NCBI RefSeq assembly: GCF_001509475.1
Contig: NZ_LLZG01000025.1
Span: 1-64,000, forward strand
Reading direction: 5' to 3'
DNA from: Streptomyces regalis
Lineage (GTDB): Bacteria; Actinomycetota; Actinomycetes; Streptomycetales; Streptomycetaceae
DNA: 64,000 nucleotides
Shown here: positions 20,114 to 29,223 of the stretch, piece after piece
Layout of the letters: every line of letters begins with the position of its first letter
Numbering within the stretch: the first letter of the stretch is position 1
The notes under the pieces: generated by a model
Database searches by the model: none
The model's input: only the letters and a program-made list of their open reading frames with translations
What the model was told of the DNA's origin: nothing
Made by a program: the position numbers and the translations under genes

Positions 20114-20983
20114 TCAGCCCTTGCCGAGCAGATCCGCCGGGAACGCCCCCGCTGCCACCGCGGCCCGCGCGAACCTCGCACCGAGTTCCGTCAGCCGTGC
20201 GACATCCTCCGCGCCGAGATGCTCGTACGGCGCCCGGTCCAGGCGGTCCGTCTCGGACTCGATCTCCTCGCGCAGGGCGACGCCCTCCGGCGTGAGGTCG
20301 CCCGAGTCCTCCAGCAGACCTCGCGCGCGCAGTCGGCCGGAGGCCGCGTCCCAGTCCTCCTGGGTCCAGCCACGGCTGGAGAACACCCACTTCGGCGCCA
20401 TGCCCTTGCCGGTCGCGGTGTGCGTCACCACCGCCTCCAGACCGTCGAGCCCCGCGGACATCAGCACGCCGAGATGCCCGTCACCCCGGTGCTCGCGCAG
20501 CAGCGTGGTGGCGTGGAAGTAGGCCAGGTGCGGCTCCTCGGGGACCGGCAGGTCCGCGTGCGCCGAGTACAGCGGGCGTGCACTGCGAGAACAGGCCTCG
20601 GTCGCCCGCAGCGCGAGCCGCGAGGCCTCCGCCATCTCCGCGGACGCCACCGCCTCCTCGCCCAGCAGTCGCCGCAGCGCCGCGTCGACCGCACGCGCGC
20701 GTGCCGCCAGCACGTCCTCGGGTGAGGCGATCGCCCAGACCGCGGGTACGTGCCTGGCCACCAGCTCGTGCTTGTAGTTGTAGAACGTCGCCGTCACCGC
20801 GCCCGCACCGACCGGACCCAGCGCGGCGGCCCGTACCGCGAAGTTGACGGCCCTGGGGTGGGTGATCCCGAGGGCGGCCAGTTCCTTGCCCAGCTCGGGG
20901 GCGAAGTAGGACGTCGCGTGCAGGGAGTTGAGCATGTTGTGGCAGCGGCGACCGGCGCGGGGTTCGAGGGCGGCAGTAGTCAT
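20114..20983 (-). CDS. SCO6745-family protein, helical with a winged-helix-like end
   Basis: 289-residue soluble, mainly helical protein beginning with an [19 protein letters not shown] motif. Its C-terminal part ([30 protein letters not shown], core RLRARGLLE) resembles the winged-helix end of MarR-like proteins, where a helix is followed by a 'DLTPEG' wing. I recognise it as the actinobacterial family named after S. coelicolor SCO6745; a biochemical role is not known to me. ATG at 20983 is the likely start. It is divergent from the GlxA regulator with a 114-bp gap. Confidence 0.7.
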   Translation of the reverse strand: MTTAALEPRAGRRCHNMLNSLHATSYFAPELGKELAALGITHPRAVNFAVRAAALGPVGAGAVTATFYNYKHELVARHVPAVWAIASPEDVLAARARAVDAALRRLLGEEAVASAEMAEASRLALRATEACSRSARPLYSAHADLPVPEEPHLAYFHATTLLREHRGDGHLGVLMSAGLDGLEAVVTHTATGKGMAPKWVFSSRGWTQEDWDAASGRLRARGLLEDSGDLTPEGVALREEIESETDRLDRAPYEHLGAEDVARLTELGARFARAAVAAGAFPADLLGKG

Positions 20984-21097
20984 GGCCGGAGATTACCAAC
21001 CGCTTGGTACGTCCTCTGCCCGGGTGCGTGGAGCATGGCAGAAAAGGTGGGGGGCACGTCATTGCGGCCGTTCTCGGGGTGCCGAAGAATCGAGCAC

Positions 21098-22057
21098 ATG
21101 GCGCAGCGAACCGTTCTCCTCGTCCTGTTCGACGGTGTGCAGAGCCTCGATGTCACCGGCCCGCTGGAGGTCTTCGTGGGGGCCGAGCAGCACACCCCGG
21201 GCACGTACCGCATCCGTACGGCCTCGCTGGACGGCGCCCCCGTGCGCACCTCCAGCGGCCTGACCGTCGTACCCGATGAATCGCTCGCGGACAGCGACGA
21301 GCTGCACACCCTGCTGGTCCCGGGCGGCCAGGGCACCCGGCGTCCGGACACGCAGCTCACCGATTGGCTGCGCGAGCACGGACCGCGGGTGGAGCGGCTG
21401 GTCTCGGTGTGCACCGGCGCGATCCGGCTCGCCCAGGCGGGCCTCCTGGACGGCCGCCGCGCCACCACCCACTGGGCGTACTGCGACAAGCTCGCCCGCG
21501 ACCACCCGGCCGTCGAGGTCGACCCCGACCCGATCTACGTGCGCGACGGACACGTCTCGACGTCCGCCGGCGTCACCGCGGGCATCGACCTCGCCCTCGC
21601 CCTGGTGGAGGAGGACCTCGGCCGGGACGCGGCCCTCGCCATCGCCCGGCACCTGGTCGTCTTCCTCCGGCGGCCGGGGAACCAGGCCCAGTTCAGCGCC
21701 CAGCTAGCGGCCCAGACCGCCCGGCGCGAACCCCTGCGCGAGGTCCAGCAGTGGATCAGCGAGCATCCCGGCGAGGACCTGTCGGTGGAGGCGCTGGCCG
21801 CCCGCGCCCGCCTCTCGCCCCGCCACTTCGCCCGCGCCTTCCAGACCGAGACCGGCATGACCCCGGGCCGCTACGTCGACCGCGTCCGCCTCGAACACGC
21901 CCGCCGGCTCCTGGAGGACACCGCCGACGGCATCGAGGAGATCTCCCGCACCAGCGGCTACGGCACCCCGGAGGCGATGCGCCGCGCCTTCGTCAGGACC
22001 CTCGGCGCGGCCCCCTCCGAGTACCGCCGCCGCTTCCATCCGACCTCAACGCACTGA
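21098..22057 (+). CDS. GlxA-type transcriptional regulator (DJ-1/PfpI domain + AraC helix-turn-helix)
   Basis: 319-residue regulator. The N-terminal class-I amidotransferase-like domain (RTVLLVLFDGVQSLDVTGPLEV) contains Cys in SVCTGAIRLA at the DJ-1 nucleophile-elbow position. The C-terminal AraC DNA-binding domain starts near residue 220, with two helix-turn-helix units (LSVEALAARARLSPRHFARAF; IEEISRTSGYGTPEAMRRAF). In this family the first domain is thought to sense a ligand. ATG at 21098 is taken as the start because the domain begins there. The next gene encodes a stand-alone protein of the same fold 10 bp away, so regulator and partner are likely co-transcribed. Confidence 0.85.
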   Translation: MAQRTVLLVLFDGVQSLDVTGPLEVFVGAEQHTPGTYRIRTASLDGAPVRTSSGLTVVPDESLADSDELHTLLVPGGQGTRRPDTQLTDWLREHGPRVERLVSVCTGAIRLAQAGLLDGRRATTHWAYCDKLARDHPAVEVDPDPIYVRDGHVSTSAGVTAGIDLALALVEEDLGRDAALAIARHLVVFLRRPGNQAQFSAQLAAQTARREPLREVQQWISEHPGEDLSVEALAARARLSPRHFARAFQTETGMTPGRYVDRVRLEHARRLLEDTADGIEEISRTSGYGTPEAMRRAFVRTLGAAPSEYRRRFHPTSTH

Positions 22058-22067
22058 AGGGCCCACC

Positions 22068-22718
22068 ATGCAGTTCGCGATCGTCCTCTACGACCGCTTC
22101 ACCGCCCTCGACGCCGTCGGGCCGTACGAGACCCTCGGCCGGCTGCCGGACTGCGAGCTCGTCTTCGTCGCCGAGGAGAGGGGCCCCGTCCGCAGCGACA
22201 GCGGGAATCTCGCGCTGATCGCCGACAAGACCCTGGCCGAGGTGCCGAACCCCGACGTCGTGGTCGTCCCCGGCGGCCCCGGACAGACCCCGCAGATGGA
22301 GAACAAGGCTCTCCTGGACTGGATCCGCGCCGCCGACGCCACCAGCACCTGGACGACGTCCGTGTGCACCGGCTCCCTGCTGCTCGCCGCCGCGGGCCTC
22401 CTCGAAGGGCGTCGTGCGACCTCGCACTGGCTGGCCCTCGACGAGCTGCGGAAGTTCGGCGTCGAGCCGACGGGGGAGCGGGTGGTGACCGACGGCAAGT
22501 ACGTCACGGCGGCCGGCGTCTCCTCCGGCATCGACATGGGGCTCGCCCTGCTCGGCCACCTCGCGGGGGACTTCGTCGCCCAGGCCGTACAGCTGGGGAT
22601 CGAGTACGACCCGCAGCCGCCCTACGACGCCGGAGCCCCGCACAAGGCGCCCGCGGACGTCGTCGAGATGCTCCGGTCGATGAGCCGGTTCATCCTCGGC
22701 CAGGAACCGACCACGTGA
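22068..22718 (+). CDS. DJ-1/PfpI family protein (isonitrile-hydratase-like)
   Basis: 216-residue protein with one DJ-1/PfpI domain. FAIVLYDRFTALDAVGPYE starts the fold, VVVPGGPGQ is the oxyanion loop and SVCTGSLLLAAAGLL holds the nucleophilic Cys. Family members include isonitrile hydratase (isonitrile to N-formamide), glyoxalases and chaperones; the length and the D-x-GPYE N-terminus fit the isonitrile hydratase branch best. It follows the GlxA-type regulator in the same direction. Its last 29 bp overlap the 3' end of the convergent enoyl-CoA hydratase gene. Confidence 0.8.
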   Translation: MQFAIVLYDRFTALDAVGPYETLGRLPDCELVFVAEERGPVRSDSGNLALIADKTLAEVPNPDVVVVPGGPGQTPQMENKALLDWIRAADATSTWTTSVCTGSLLLAAAGLLEGRRATSHWLALDELRKFGVEPTGERVVTDGKYVTAAGVSSGIDMGLALLGHLAGDFVAQAVQLGIEYDPQPPYDAGAPHKAPADVVEMLRSMSRFILGQEPTT

Positions 22719-23445
22719 ACCGCGGCTGACGGCGCTCCAGGAACGCGGCGACCCCCTCTGCGGCGTCGCCGCTGCCGCGCGCCTGCTCGCTCCAGTGCGC
22801 GTCCCGGTCCGTGCGCCCGTCGGCGAACTCCTTCGCCGCGGCCTGTGTCAGCTGCGAGCGCGATGCCAGGATCCGGGTGAACTCCGCGACCCGCTTGCCG
22901 AGTTCGCCCTCCGGCAGCACCTCGTCCACCAGTCCCGTACGCAGCGCACGCTCCGCGTCGATCAACTCGCCGGAGAACAACAGGTACTTGGTGGTCGCCG
23001 GCCCCACCAGCGACACCAACCGCCGGGTGGAGGACGCCGCATACACGATCCCGAGCTTCGCCGGCGTCACCCCGAACAGCGACCCCTCCTCGGCGAACCG
23101 CAGATCACAGGCCGCCGCCAGCTGCGAACCGCCCCCCACACAGTGCCCCTGGATCGCCGCCAGCGTCGGCTTAGGGAAGGCGGCCAGCGCCTCCTCGGCG
23201 GCCACGGCCAGCCCCTGCGCCTCCTGAGGGGACCCTTGAAGCGTCGAGATGTCGGCGCCCGCGCAGAACGTCCCGCCCTCACCGGTCAGCACCAGCGCCC
23301 GTACGGCCGGATCGGCGGCCAGCGTGCCGAGCAGCGGCGGCAGCGCCCGCCACATCGCGGCCGTCATCGCGTTGCGCTTGGCCGGATGGTGGATGACGAC
23401 GGTGGCGACCGAGTCGGCGACGCTGTGCAGCAGCTGGGGCTCCAT
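22690..23445 (-). CDS. Enoyl-CoA hydratase/isomerase family protein
   Basis: 251-residue crotonase-fold enzyme. NAMTAAMWRAL, the oxyanion-hole segment GGTFCAGADIST and the second oxyanion region QGHCVGGGSQLAAACDLRFA are all present. The usual catalytic Glu pair is not clearly conserved (Gly-Val-Thr-Pro-Ala-Lys-Leu-Gly around the second position), so it may be an isomerase or a hydrolase acting on another acyl-CoA. ATG at 23445 is chosen at the start of the fold. The 3' end overlaps the DJ-1 gene tail-to-tail. Divergent from the anti-sigma-like gene at 23658. Confidence 0.82.
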   Translation of the reverse strand: MEPQLLHSVADSVATVVIHHPAKRNAMTAAMWRALPPLLGTLAADPAVRALVLTGEGGTFCAGADISTLQGSPQEAQGLAVAAEEALAAFPKPTLAAIQGHCVGGGSQLAAACDLRFAEEGSLFGVTPAKLGIVYAASSTRRLVSLVGPATTKYLLFSGELIDAERALRTGLVDEVLPEGELGKRVAEFTRILASRSQLTQAAAKEFADGRTDRDAHWSEQARGSGDAAEGVAAFLERRQPRFTWSVPGRG

Positions 23446-23657
23446 GGCCCGGATGCTATCCGCCCGCACCGAACGGCCGATCAAGAAGGGTGCCCGCCAA
23501 ACCCGTACAACCCGAATAGTTCGCCAAGGCGGCACGAGCGGGACAGGAGCGGTCCCACATCTGACGGTGTCATACGCCAACGATCAGAAACGCTCGATAC
23601 CTGCTGACTTGTGTTCAGCTCTACGGTCCGGACCTGCGCGTTACCAACACTCGACGT

Positions 23658-24203
23658 GTGGTGACAATCGAGCGCGAGGGTGGCGACCGGACGATGGAGA
23701 ACCACGGGCGCGGGTCCGGCCCACGCCCAGCAGGCGGCGCGGACGAGCCCTTCGGTCAGCGGCCGCCGAATCCACTGCCGTACGAGGGCGTCTGGCGGTT
23801 CACCGCTCCCGCCGTCGACGCCTCCGTCCCGCAGGCGCGGCACGCCGTACGGGACCTGCTGTACCGCCAGGGTGTGCCGGTTTCGGACGACCTGGTCCAG
23901 GGACTGCTGCTGATCGTCTCGGAGCTGGTCACCAACGCCGTGCGGCACGCGGCGCTGCTGTCGCCGATGCTCGCCGTGGAGGTCGCCGTCGGCGCCGAGT
24001 GGCTGCGGGTGTCCGTCGAGGACAACCACCCGTACCGCCCGACCGCCCTGGAGGCGGACCACGGCCGGACCGGCGGCCGCGGCCTGCTCCTGGTGCGCGA
24101 GGTCACGCGGGAGGCGGGTGGCGTGTGCGACGTCGAGCACACGGCGAGCGGCGGCAAGGTGATCTGGGCCGCCGTCCCGCTCAAACCCGTGCGCGTGCCC
24201 TAG
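23658..24203 (+). CDS. Anti-sigma-like ATP-binding protein (HATPase_c_2)
   Basis: 181-residue soluble protein with a GHKL ATP-binding fold of the RsbW/SpoIIAB type. The N-box is LIVSELVTNAVRHA, the G1-like region is VEDNHPYRP, and GGRGLLLVREVT closes the site. Streptomyces carries many such stand-alone ATPases that act as anti-sigma factors or partners of anti-anti-sigma proteins. The start is uncertain: GTG at 23658 has no ribosome site, and ATG at 23694 with an upstream GAGGG would remove 12 residues. No partner gene is adjacent. It is convergent with idi. Confidence 0.75.
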   Translation: MVTIEREGGDRTMENHGRGSGPRPAGGADEPFGQRPPNPLPYEGVWRFTAPAVDASVPQARHAVRDLLYRQGVPVSDDLVQGLLLIVSELVTNAVRHAALLSPMLAVEVAVGAEWLRVSVEDNHPYRPTALEADHGRTGGRGLLLVREVTREAGGVCDVEHTASGGKVIWAAVPLKPVRVP

Positions 24204-24224
24204 TTCCCGTAGCCGTAGTTCCCG

Positions 24225-24818
24225 TCACCAGTCGGCCGACGGGCCCGTCAGCTCTCTGATCGCGGGGCGGGCCGCGTCGAGCACCGTCATGAACCAGGAC
24301 GAGAAGGGGTCCTTCGCGTGGCGCTCCGCCAGCTCCGCGGAGGTCACGAAGGCGGTCGCGCCGACCTCCTCCGGGTCCGGCCGCAGCGGGGACTGCACCA
24401 TGCCGACGAAGAGGTGGTTGTACTCCTGCTCCACCAGGCCCGAGTCCGGGTCCGGATGGTTGTAGCGGACCGTGCCCGCCTCCGCGAGCAGCGACGGGGA
24501 GACACCGAGTTCCTCATGCGTCCGCCGTGCCGCCGCCGCGAAGGGCGCCTCGCCGGGGTAGGGGTGGCCGCAGCAGGTGTTGGACCAGACGCCGGGGGAG
24601 TGGTACTTGCCGAGCGCCCGCTGCTGGAGCAGCAGCCGGCCGTGCTCGTCGAAGAGGAACACGGAGAAGGCGCGGTGCAGTTGCCCCGGCGGCTGATGGG
24701 CGGCGAGCTTCTCCGCGGTGCCGATCGTCACACCGTTCTCGTCGACCAGTTCCAGCAAAATCGCGTCTGCGGCGCCGTTCGACGGACTGTGCGTCGCGGT
24801 CGCAGGTGTGATCGGCAT
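24225..24818 (-). CDS. idi: Isopentenyl-diphosphate delta-isomerase, type I
   Basis: 197-residue Nudix-fold metalloenzyme interconverting isopentenyl and dimethylallyl diphosphate in the cytosol. The catalytic Cys lies in SNTCCGHP, the Nudix-type helix is RTHEELGV, and the catalytic Glu lies in EQEYNHLF. ATG at 24818 is selected because an AAGGA box sits five bases upstream; other in-frame ATGs further up are not family-like. The gene lies 10 kb from the hopanoid operon, which has its own dxs and ispG, so it probably balances the C5 units for squalene synthesis. Confidence 0.9.
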   Translation of the reverse strand: MPITPATATHSPSNGAADAILLELVDENGVTIGTAEKLAAHQPPGQLHRAFSVFLFDEHGRLLLQQRALGKYHSPGVWSNTCCGHPYPGEAPFAAAARRTHEELGVSPSLLAEAGTVRYNHPDPDSGLVEQEYNHLFVGMVQSPLRPDPEEVGATAFVTSAELAERHAKDPFSSWFMTVLDAARPAIRELTGPSADW

Positions 24819-25014
24819 ACCCATCCTTCGCATCGGTCTTGCGCCCCAAGTGTGCCGTACGAATCCGGCACTCCCGGCAGTTGATCGTGCCCGGCGCGGC
24901 GGGCACGGAACCGTCGGCGGGGGCGCTGTGGGCATGAGGACGCAACCGACCACCGGATCGCTGCATTCCGTCCGTACTGGCGTTTTATCGGACCGTACGG
25001 TTGTTTCAGTTGTT

Positions 25015-25956
25015 TCAGTGACAGAGCCGGGCCTCGTGCTCCGCGTGCCCGACCGGCTCCAGCTGGAAGGTGCAGTGTTCCACGTCGAAGTGGTCGCCGA
25101 GGCAGCCCTGGAGCTCGTGCAGCATCTTCTCGTGGCCGATCGCGTTCAGGACGTCGGAGCGCACCACCACGTGAGCCGACAACACCGGCATGCCGGACGT
25201 GATGGTCCAGGCATGCAGATCGTGGACGTCCTCGACGCCGTCCAGAGCGAGTATGTGGGCCCGCACCTGAGCCATGTCGACGCCCTTGGGGGCCGACTCC
25301 AGCAGGACGTCGAGGGTCTCGCGCAGCAGCTTGAAGGTGCGCGGCACGATCATCAGGCCGATGACCAGCGAGGCGATCGGGTCGGCGGCCTGCCAGCCGG
25401 TGGCCAGGATCACCGTCGCCGAGATCAGCACCGCCAGCGAGCCGAGCGCGTCCGCGGCCACCTCCAGGAAGGCGCCGCGCACGTTCAGGCTCTCCTTCTG
25501 GCCCCGCATCAGCAGCGTCAGCGAGATCATGTTGGCGACCAGGCCGATCGCACCGAACACGATCATCAGGCCGCCCTCGGTGTCCGCGGGCGTGAAGAAC
25601 CGCTGGATCGCCTCGTACAGGACGTAGCCGCCGACGCCGAGGAGGAGCAGGCAGTTGGCGAGGGCGGCGAGGATCTCCGCGCGGGCGTAGCCGAAGGTGC
25701 GCGTCGTGCTCGGCGGGCGGTTCGCGAAGTGGATGGCGAGCAGGGCCATGCCCAGGCCGAGTGCGTCCGTAGCCATGTGCGCCGCGTCCGCGATCAGGGC
25801 GAGCGAGTCGGCGGCCACACCGCCGACGATCTCGACCACCATGACGCCGAGCGTGATCGACAGCGCGACGCGCAGTCTTCCGCGATACGCGGCCGCCGCT
25901 GTGCCGGTCGTGGGCGCGTGCGAGTGCGCGTGTCCGTGATCGTGCCCAGCCCCCAT
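25015..25956 (-). CDS. Cation diffusion facilitator (zinc/divalent metal exporter)
   Basis: 313-residue membrane protein with six predicted spans and a cytoplasmic C-terminal metal-binding domain. A His-rich N-terminus (HDHGHAHSH) precedes membrane helix 1. The transport-site residues are in DAAHMATDAL (helix 2) and EVAADALGS (helix 5); the second has Glu where many zinc CDF proteins have His. The C-terminal domain has the HDLHAW motif. An AAGGGCGG box precedes ATG at 25956. It is separated from galE upstream by a strong hairpin, so it has its own promoter. Confidence 0.88.
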   Translation of the reverse strand: MGAGHDHGHAHSHAPTTGTAAAAYRGRLRVALSITLGVMVVEIVGGVAADSLALIADAAHMATDALGLGMALLAIHFANRPPSTTRTFGYARAEILAALANCLLLLGVGGYVLYEAIQRFFTPADTEGGLMIVFGAIGLVANMISLTLLMRGQKESLNVRGAFLEVAADALGSLAVLISATVILATGWQAADPIASLVIGLMIVPRTFKLLRETLDVLLESAPKGVDMAQVRAHILALDGVEDVHDLHAWTITSGMPVLSAHVVVRSDVLNAIGHEKMLHELQGCLGDHFDVEHCTFQLEPVGHAEHEARLCH

Positions 25957-26069
25957 GAGAAAGCCGCCCTTCTGTGGTCCGTACGACGATCGGAACTTCC
26001 GTGCGGGATCACAGTGAACTACGGGCGGGGGGTATCCGGCAACGCGGCACTGAACACCGTTGTCATGTG

Positions 26070-26102
26070 CCCTGACCTGCGGAAACGATCCGCAGGTCAG
26101 GG
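26070..26102 (-). terminator. Perfect hairpin terminator after galE
   Basis: A 14-bp perfect stem (26070-26083 with 26089-26102) around a 5-nt AACGA loop lies 11 bp beyond the galE stop codon, isolating galE from the metal exporter gene. Confidence 0.85.
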
Positions 26103-26112
26103 CCCTGCATGA

Positions 26113-27096
26113 TCAGTTGCTCGACCGGCCGCCGTGGTGCAGCAGCCACCCCTGCCACGCCGACTCGACCATCTCGCGTACCCCGCGCCGAGCTGTCCAG
26201 CCCAGTTCCTCGGCGGCCAGTGCGGCCGAGGCGACCGCGCGCGGGACGTCCCCGGGGCGTCGGGCCTCGACGACGGCGGGGCGGCGGTCGCCGGTGACCT
26301 CGCCGATGACGGTGATCAGTTCGCGGACGGAGACACCCTCGCCGCGACCGATGTTGACCGTCAGATCGCCGCTCGCGTCCGCCGCGGTGATCCGCCGGGC
26401 CGCCGCCAGGTGCGCCTCGGCGAGGTCGGCGACATGGATGTAGTCGCGGATGCAGGTGCCGTCGGGCGTCGGATAGTCGTCGCCGAAGATCCGCGGGGCC
26501 TCGTCACGGGTGAGCCGGTCGAAGACCATGGGGACGATGTTGAAGACGCCGGTGTCCGCCAGCTCGGGTGCGGCGGCGCCCGCGACGTTGAAATAGCGCA
26601 GGCACACGGTCGCGATGCCGTGCGCCCGGCCCGTGGCCCGCACCAGCCACTCACCGGCGAGCTTGGTCTCGCCGTACGGGTTCACCGGTGCGCACCCGGT
26701 GTCCTCCGTGATGAGATCCACATCGGGGTTGCCGTAGACGGCGGCGGACGACGAGAACACGAACCGCTTGATCCCCGCCTCGGCGGCCGCCTCCAGGAGC
26801 GTGGCGAGACCGCCCACGTTCTCCCGGTAGTAGCGCGTCGGCTGCGCCACGGACTCACCGACCTGCTTGCGCGCGGCGAGATGCACCACACCCGTCACCG
26901 CGTGCTCGGCCAGCACCCGTTTCAGCAGGTCACCGTCGAGCGAAGAGCCCTCGACGAGCGTGACGTCCGACGGGAGCCGCGCGGGAAACCCGGCCGAGAG
27001 ATCGTCCAGTACGATGACCTGCTCCCCGGCGTCGGTCATGGCCCGCGCCACATGTGCTCCGATGTAGCCGGCTCCGCCTGTGATCAGCCATGTCAT
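26113..27096 (-). CDS. galE: UDP-glucose 4-epimerase
   Basis: 327-residue extended short-chain dehydrogenase interconverting UDP-glucose and UDP-galactose in the cytosol. The NAD site is ITGGAGYIGAHV at residues 5-16, the catalytic Ser is in FSSSAAVYG, and the catalytic Tyr/Lys pair is in NPYGETK; CLRYFNVAGA and the substrate loop follow as in GalE. ATG at 27096 begins exactly at the Rossmann fold; the frame stays open for about 2 kb upstream but only as the reverse of another gene. It is divergent from the surface-polymer genes, so it may supply galactose for that product. Confidence 0.9.
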   Translation of the reverse strand: MTWLITGGAGYIGAHVARAMTDAGEQVIVLDDLSAGFPARLPSDVTLVEGSSLDGDLLKRVLAEHAVTGVVHLAARKQVGESVAQPTRYYRENVGGLATLLEAAAEAGIKRFVFSSSAAVYGNPDVDLITEDTGCAPVNPYGETKLAGEWLVRATGRAHGIATVCLRYFNVAGAAAPELADTGVFNIVPMVFDRLTRDEAPRIFGDDYPTPDGTCIRDYIHVADLAEAHLAAARRITAADASGDLTVNIGRGEGVSVRELITVIGEVTGDRRPAVVEARRPGDVPRAVASAALAAEELGWTARRGVREMVESAWQGWLLHHGGRSSN

Positions 27097-27378
27097 GGTC
27101 GCCCACCCTATGCCGAGGCACCGGCGCGGCACACAATGTCCTCGATGCCCCGGTCTGCGGGCGCGAGTTTGTGGGCGGGCCCCGAAATCCCTGATGATGA
27201 TCGCGGCAGAGTTCTGGGCAAACCACGTTGATCGCTTCGCCAAACGGCCGGTGAACGTTGGCTTCCAATCATCCGATAGCCTCTGCCGACACGCCGCCCG
27301 GCCGCCACCGCCAACGGGCGCTGCCACCCACGTACATGCCCGGCACGGACATGCCGGCACCCAGGGAGTGAGTTTCGG

Positions 27379-29223
27379 TTGTCGACCGCCATCCTCACCG
27401 GTCAGCCGGTCCCCGGATCGTCGATCGAGGGCGATCTGCGGTCCCTCGGCTACGACGTGCGGGTCGCCGCCGACCTCGCCGACGCCGAGACGCTCCTCGC
27501 CCAGGTGCCCGGTGACCAGCGGGTCGCCGTGGTCGACGCCCGCTTCGTCGGCCACCTGCACGCGCTGCGCCTCGGCATGACCGACCCCCGCTTCCCGCTG
27601 GCCGCGATCCCGGGTGCCGTGACGGCCCAGCCGGCCGGCCGCCAGGCCCTGACCCGCGCCATGGCCCGCGAGAACTCCGCGGGCGGCGGCACGGTGGATG
27701 GGGGTGCCCCCGCGCGAGCGAAGCCGAGCGTGGGGGACGTCGACAGCCTCGCCGACCGCATCGTCACCGCCCTCGACGACGACGGCACCGACGTCCACCA
27801 CCCCGAGCTCGGCAGCCTGGTCGCCGCCGTCCCGGCCGACCCGCAGGCCCGCAACGAGGCACGGCAGGCCGTCGCCGGCGTCGACGACGAGGCGGTACGT
27901 CTGAAGTCGGCCGTGAAGTCCCGCGACGGCTTCTTCACCACCTTCTTCATCAGCCCGTACTCCCGCTACATCGCCCGCTGGTGCGCCCGCCGGGGCCTGA
28001 CCCCCAACCAGGTCACCACCGCCTCCCTGCTCACCGCGCTCATCGCGGCGGGCTGCGCGGCCACCGGCACCCGCGGCGGCTTCGTCGCGGCCGGCCTCCT
28101 GCTGATCTTCTCGTTCGTGCTGGACTGCACCGACGGCCAGCTCGCCCGCTACTCCCTGCAGTACTCCACGCTCGGCGCCTGGCTCGACGCGACCTTCGAC
28201 CGGGCCAAGGAGTACGCCTACTACGCAGGCCTCGCGCTGGGAGCCGCGCGGGGCGGCGACGACATCTGGGCGCTGGCGCTGGGCGCGATGGTCCTGCAAA
28301 CCTGTCGGCACGTCGTCGACTTCTCCTTCAACGAGGCCAATCACGACGCCACCGCCAACACCAGCCCCACGGCCGCCCTCTCCGACAAGCTCGACAGCGT
28401 CGGCTGGACGGTGTGGGTGCGCCGGATGATCGTGCTGCCGATCGGCGAGCGCTGGGCGATGATCGCGGTGCTGACGGCGGTCACCACTCCGCGGATCACC
28501 TTCTACGCGCTGCTCATCGGCTGCGCCTTCGCCGCGACGTACACCACGGCGGGCCGCATGCTGCGCTCGCTGACCCGTAAGGCCCGGCGGACCGACCGGG
28601 CCGCGCAGGCGCTGGCCGACCTCGCGGACTCGGGGCCGCTCGCGCAAGGCCTCGCCAAGGCCTTCAAGAACCCCGCGCGACGGCTGCCCCGCTTCGCCGT
28701 CCCGGCTGTCGCCCTCCTCGGCGGCGCCGCGGTCGTCGCCGCGGCCGCGCTGACCGACTTCGGCGGACCGTGGCCGATCGTCGCCGCGCTCGTGTACGTC
28801 GTGACCGCGGGGCTCGCCGTCGCCCGGCCCCTCAAGGGCGCCCTGGACTGGCTGGTTCCGCCGTTCTTCCGGGCGGCCGAATACGGCACCGTGCTCGCCC
28901 TCGCGGTCAAAGCCGGGGTGAACGGAGCCCTTCCTGCGGCTTTCGGCCTGGTGGCGGCTGTCGCCTACCATCACTACGACACGGTGTACCGCATCCGCGG
29001 CAACGCCGGGGCGTCCCCGGCCTGGCTGGTGCGCGTCATCGGAGGGCACGAAGGGCGGACGCTGCTCGTCACCGTCCTGGCCGCCGCGCTCACCGCCTCG
29101 CAGTTCAAGGTCGCGCTCACGGCCCTGGCCGTGGCCGTGGCTCTGGTGGTGCTCGTCGAGAGCATCCGCTTCTGGGTGTCCTCCGGGGCGCCCGCCGTAC
29201 ACGATGAAGGAGAACCCGCATGA
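27379..29223 (+). CDS. DUF5941 / CDP-alcohol phosphatidyltransferase fusion protein
   Basis: 614-residue membrane enzyme. Residues 1-90 form an uncharacterised alpha/beta domain. The CDP-alcohol phosphotransferase motif is complete, from DCTDGQLAR through GAWLD to the fourth Asp (about 252-275), so it should transfer a phospho-alcohol from a CDP-linked donor to an acceptor alcohol at the membrane. Further spans and a C-terminal helical domain (about 430-610, DUF5941 type from memory) follow. A 39-bp repeat copy inserts 13 residues (GAPARAKPSVGD) in the linker near residue 110. The TTG start at 27379 has a GGGAG box. The stop overlaps the next gene's ATG. Confidence 0.75.
   Translation: MSTAILTGQPVPGSSIEGDLRSLGYDVRVAADLADAETLLAQVPGDQRVAVVDARFVGHLHALRLGMTDPRFPLAAIPGAVTAQPAGRQALTRAMARENSAGGGTVDGGAPARAKPSVGDVDSLADRIVTALDDDGTDVHHPELGSLVAAVPADPQARNEARQAVAGVDDEAVRLKSAVKSRDGFFTTFFISPYSRYIARWCARRGLTPNQVTTASLLTALIAAGCAATGTRGGFVAAGLLLIFSFVLDCTDGQLARYSLQYSTLGAWLDATFDRAKEYAYYAGLALGAARGGDDIWALALGAMVLQTCRHVVDFSFNEANHDATANTSPTAALSDKLDSVGWTVWVRRMIVLPIGERWAMIAVLTAVTTPRITFYALLIGCAFAATYTTAGRMLRSLTRKARRTDRAAQALADLADSGPLAQGLAKAFKNPARRLPRFAVPAVALLGGAAVVAAAALTDFGGPWPIVAALVYVVTAGLAVARPLKGALDWLVPPFFRAAEYGTVLALAVKAGVNGALPAAFGLVAAVAYHHYDTVYRIRGNAGASPAWLVRVIGGHEGRTLLVTVLAAALTASQFKVALTALAVAVALVVLVESIRFWVSSGAPAVHDEGEPA
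27699..27737 (-). repeat. 39-bp dispersed repeat, copy B, inside the DUF5941 gene
   Basis: The reverse complement of this segment equals 4404-4442 at 38 of 39 positions. It is in the opposite orientation relative to its host gene and again preserves the frame. Confidence 0.85.

Noticed and set aside
17385..20390. Tex protein extended to 1001 residues
   Set aside because: Sequence before 19757 has no Tex similarity and overlaps the small LPFR gene and the end of the SCO6745-family gene.
26113..29202. 1029-codon minus-strand frame covering the DUF5941 gene
   Set aside because: Only its last 327 codons (galE) show protein-like sequence; the upstream part is the reverse of a real gene in GC-rich DNA.
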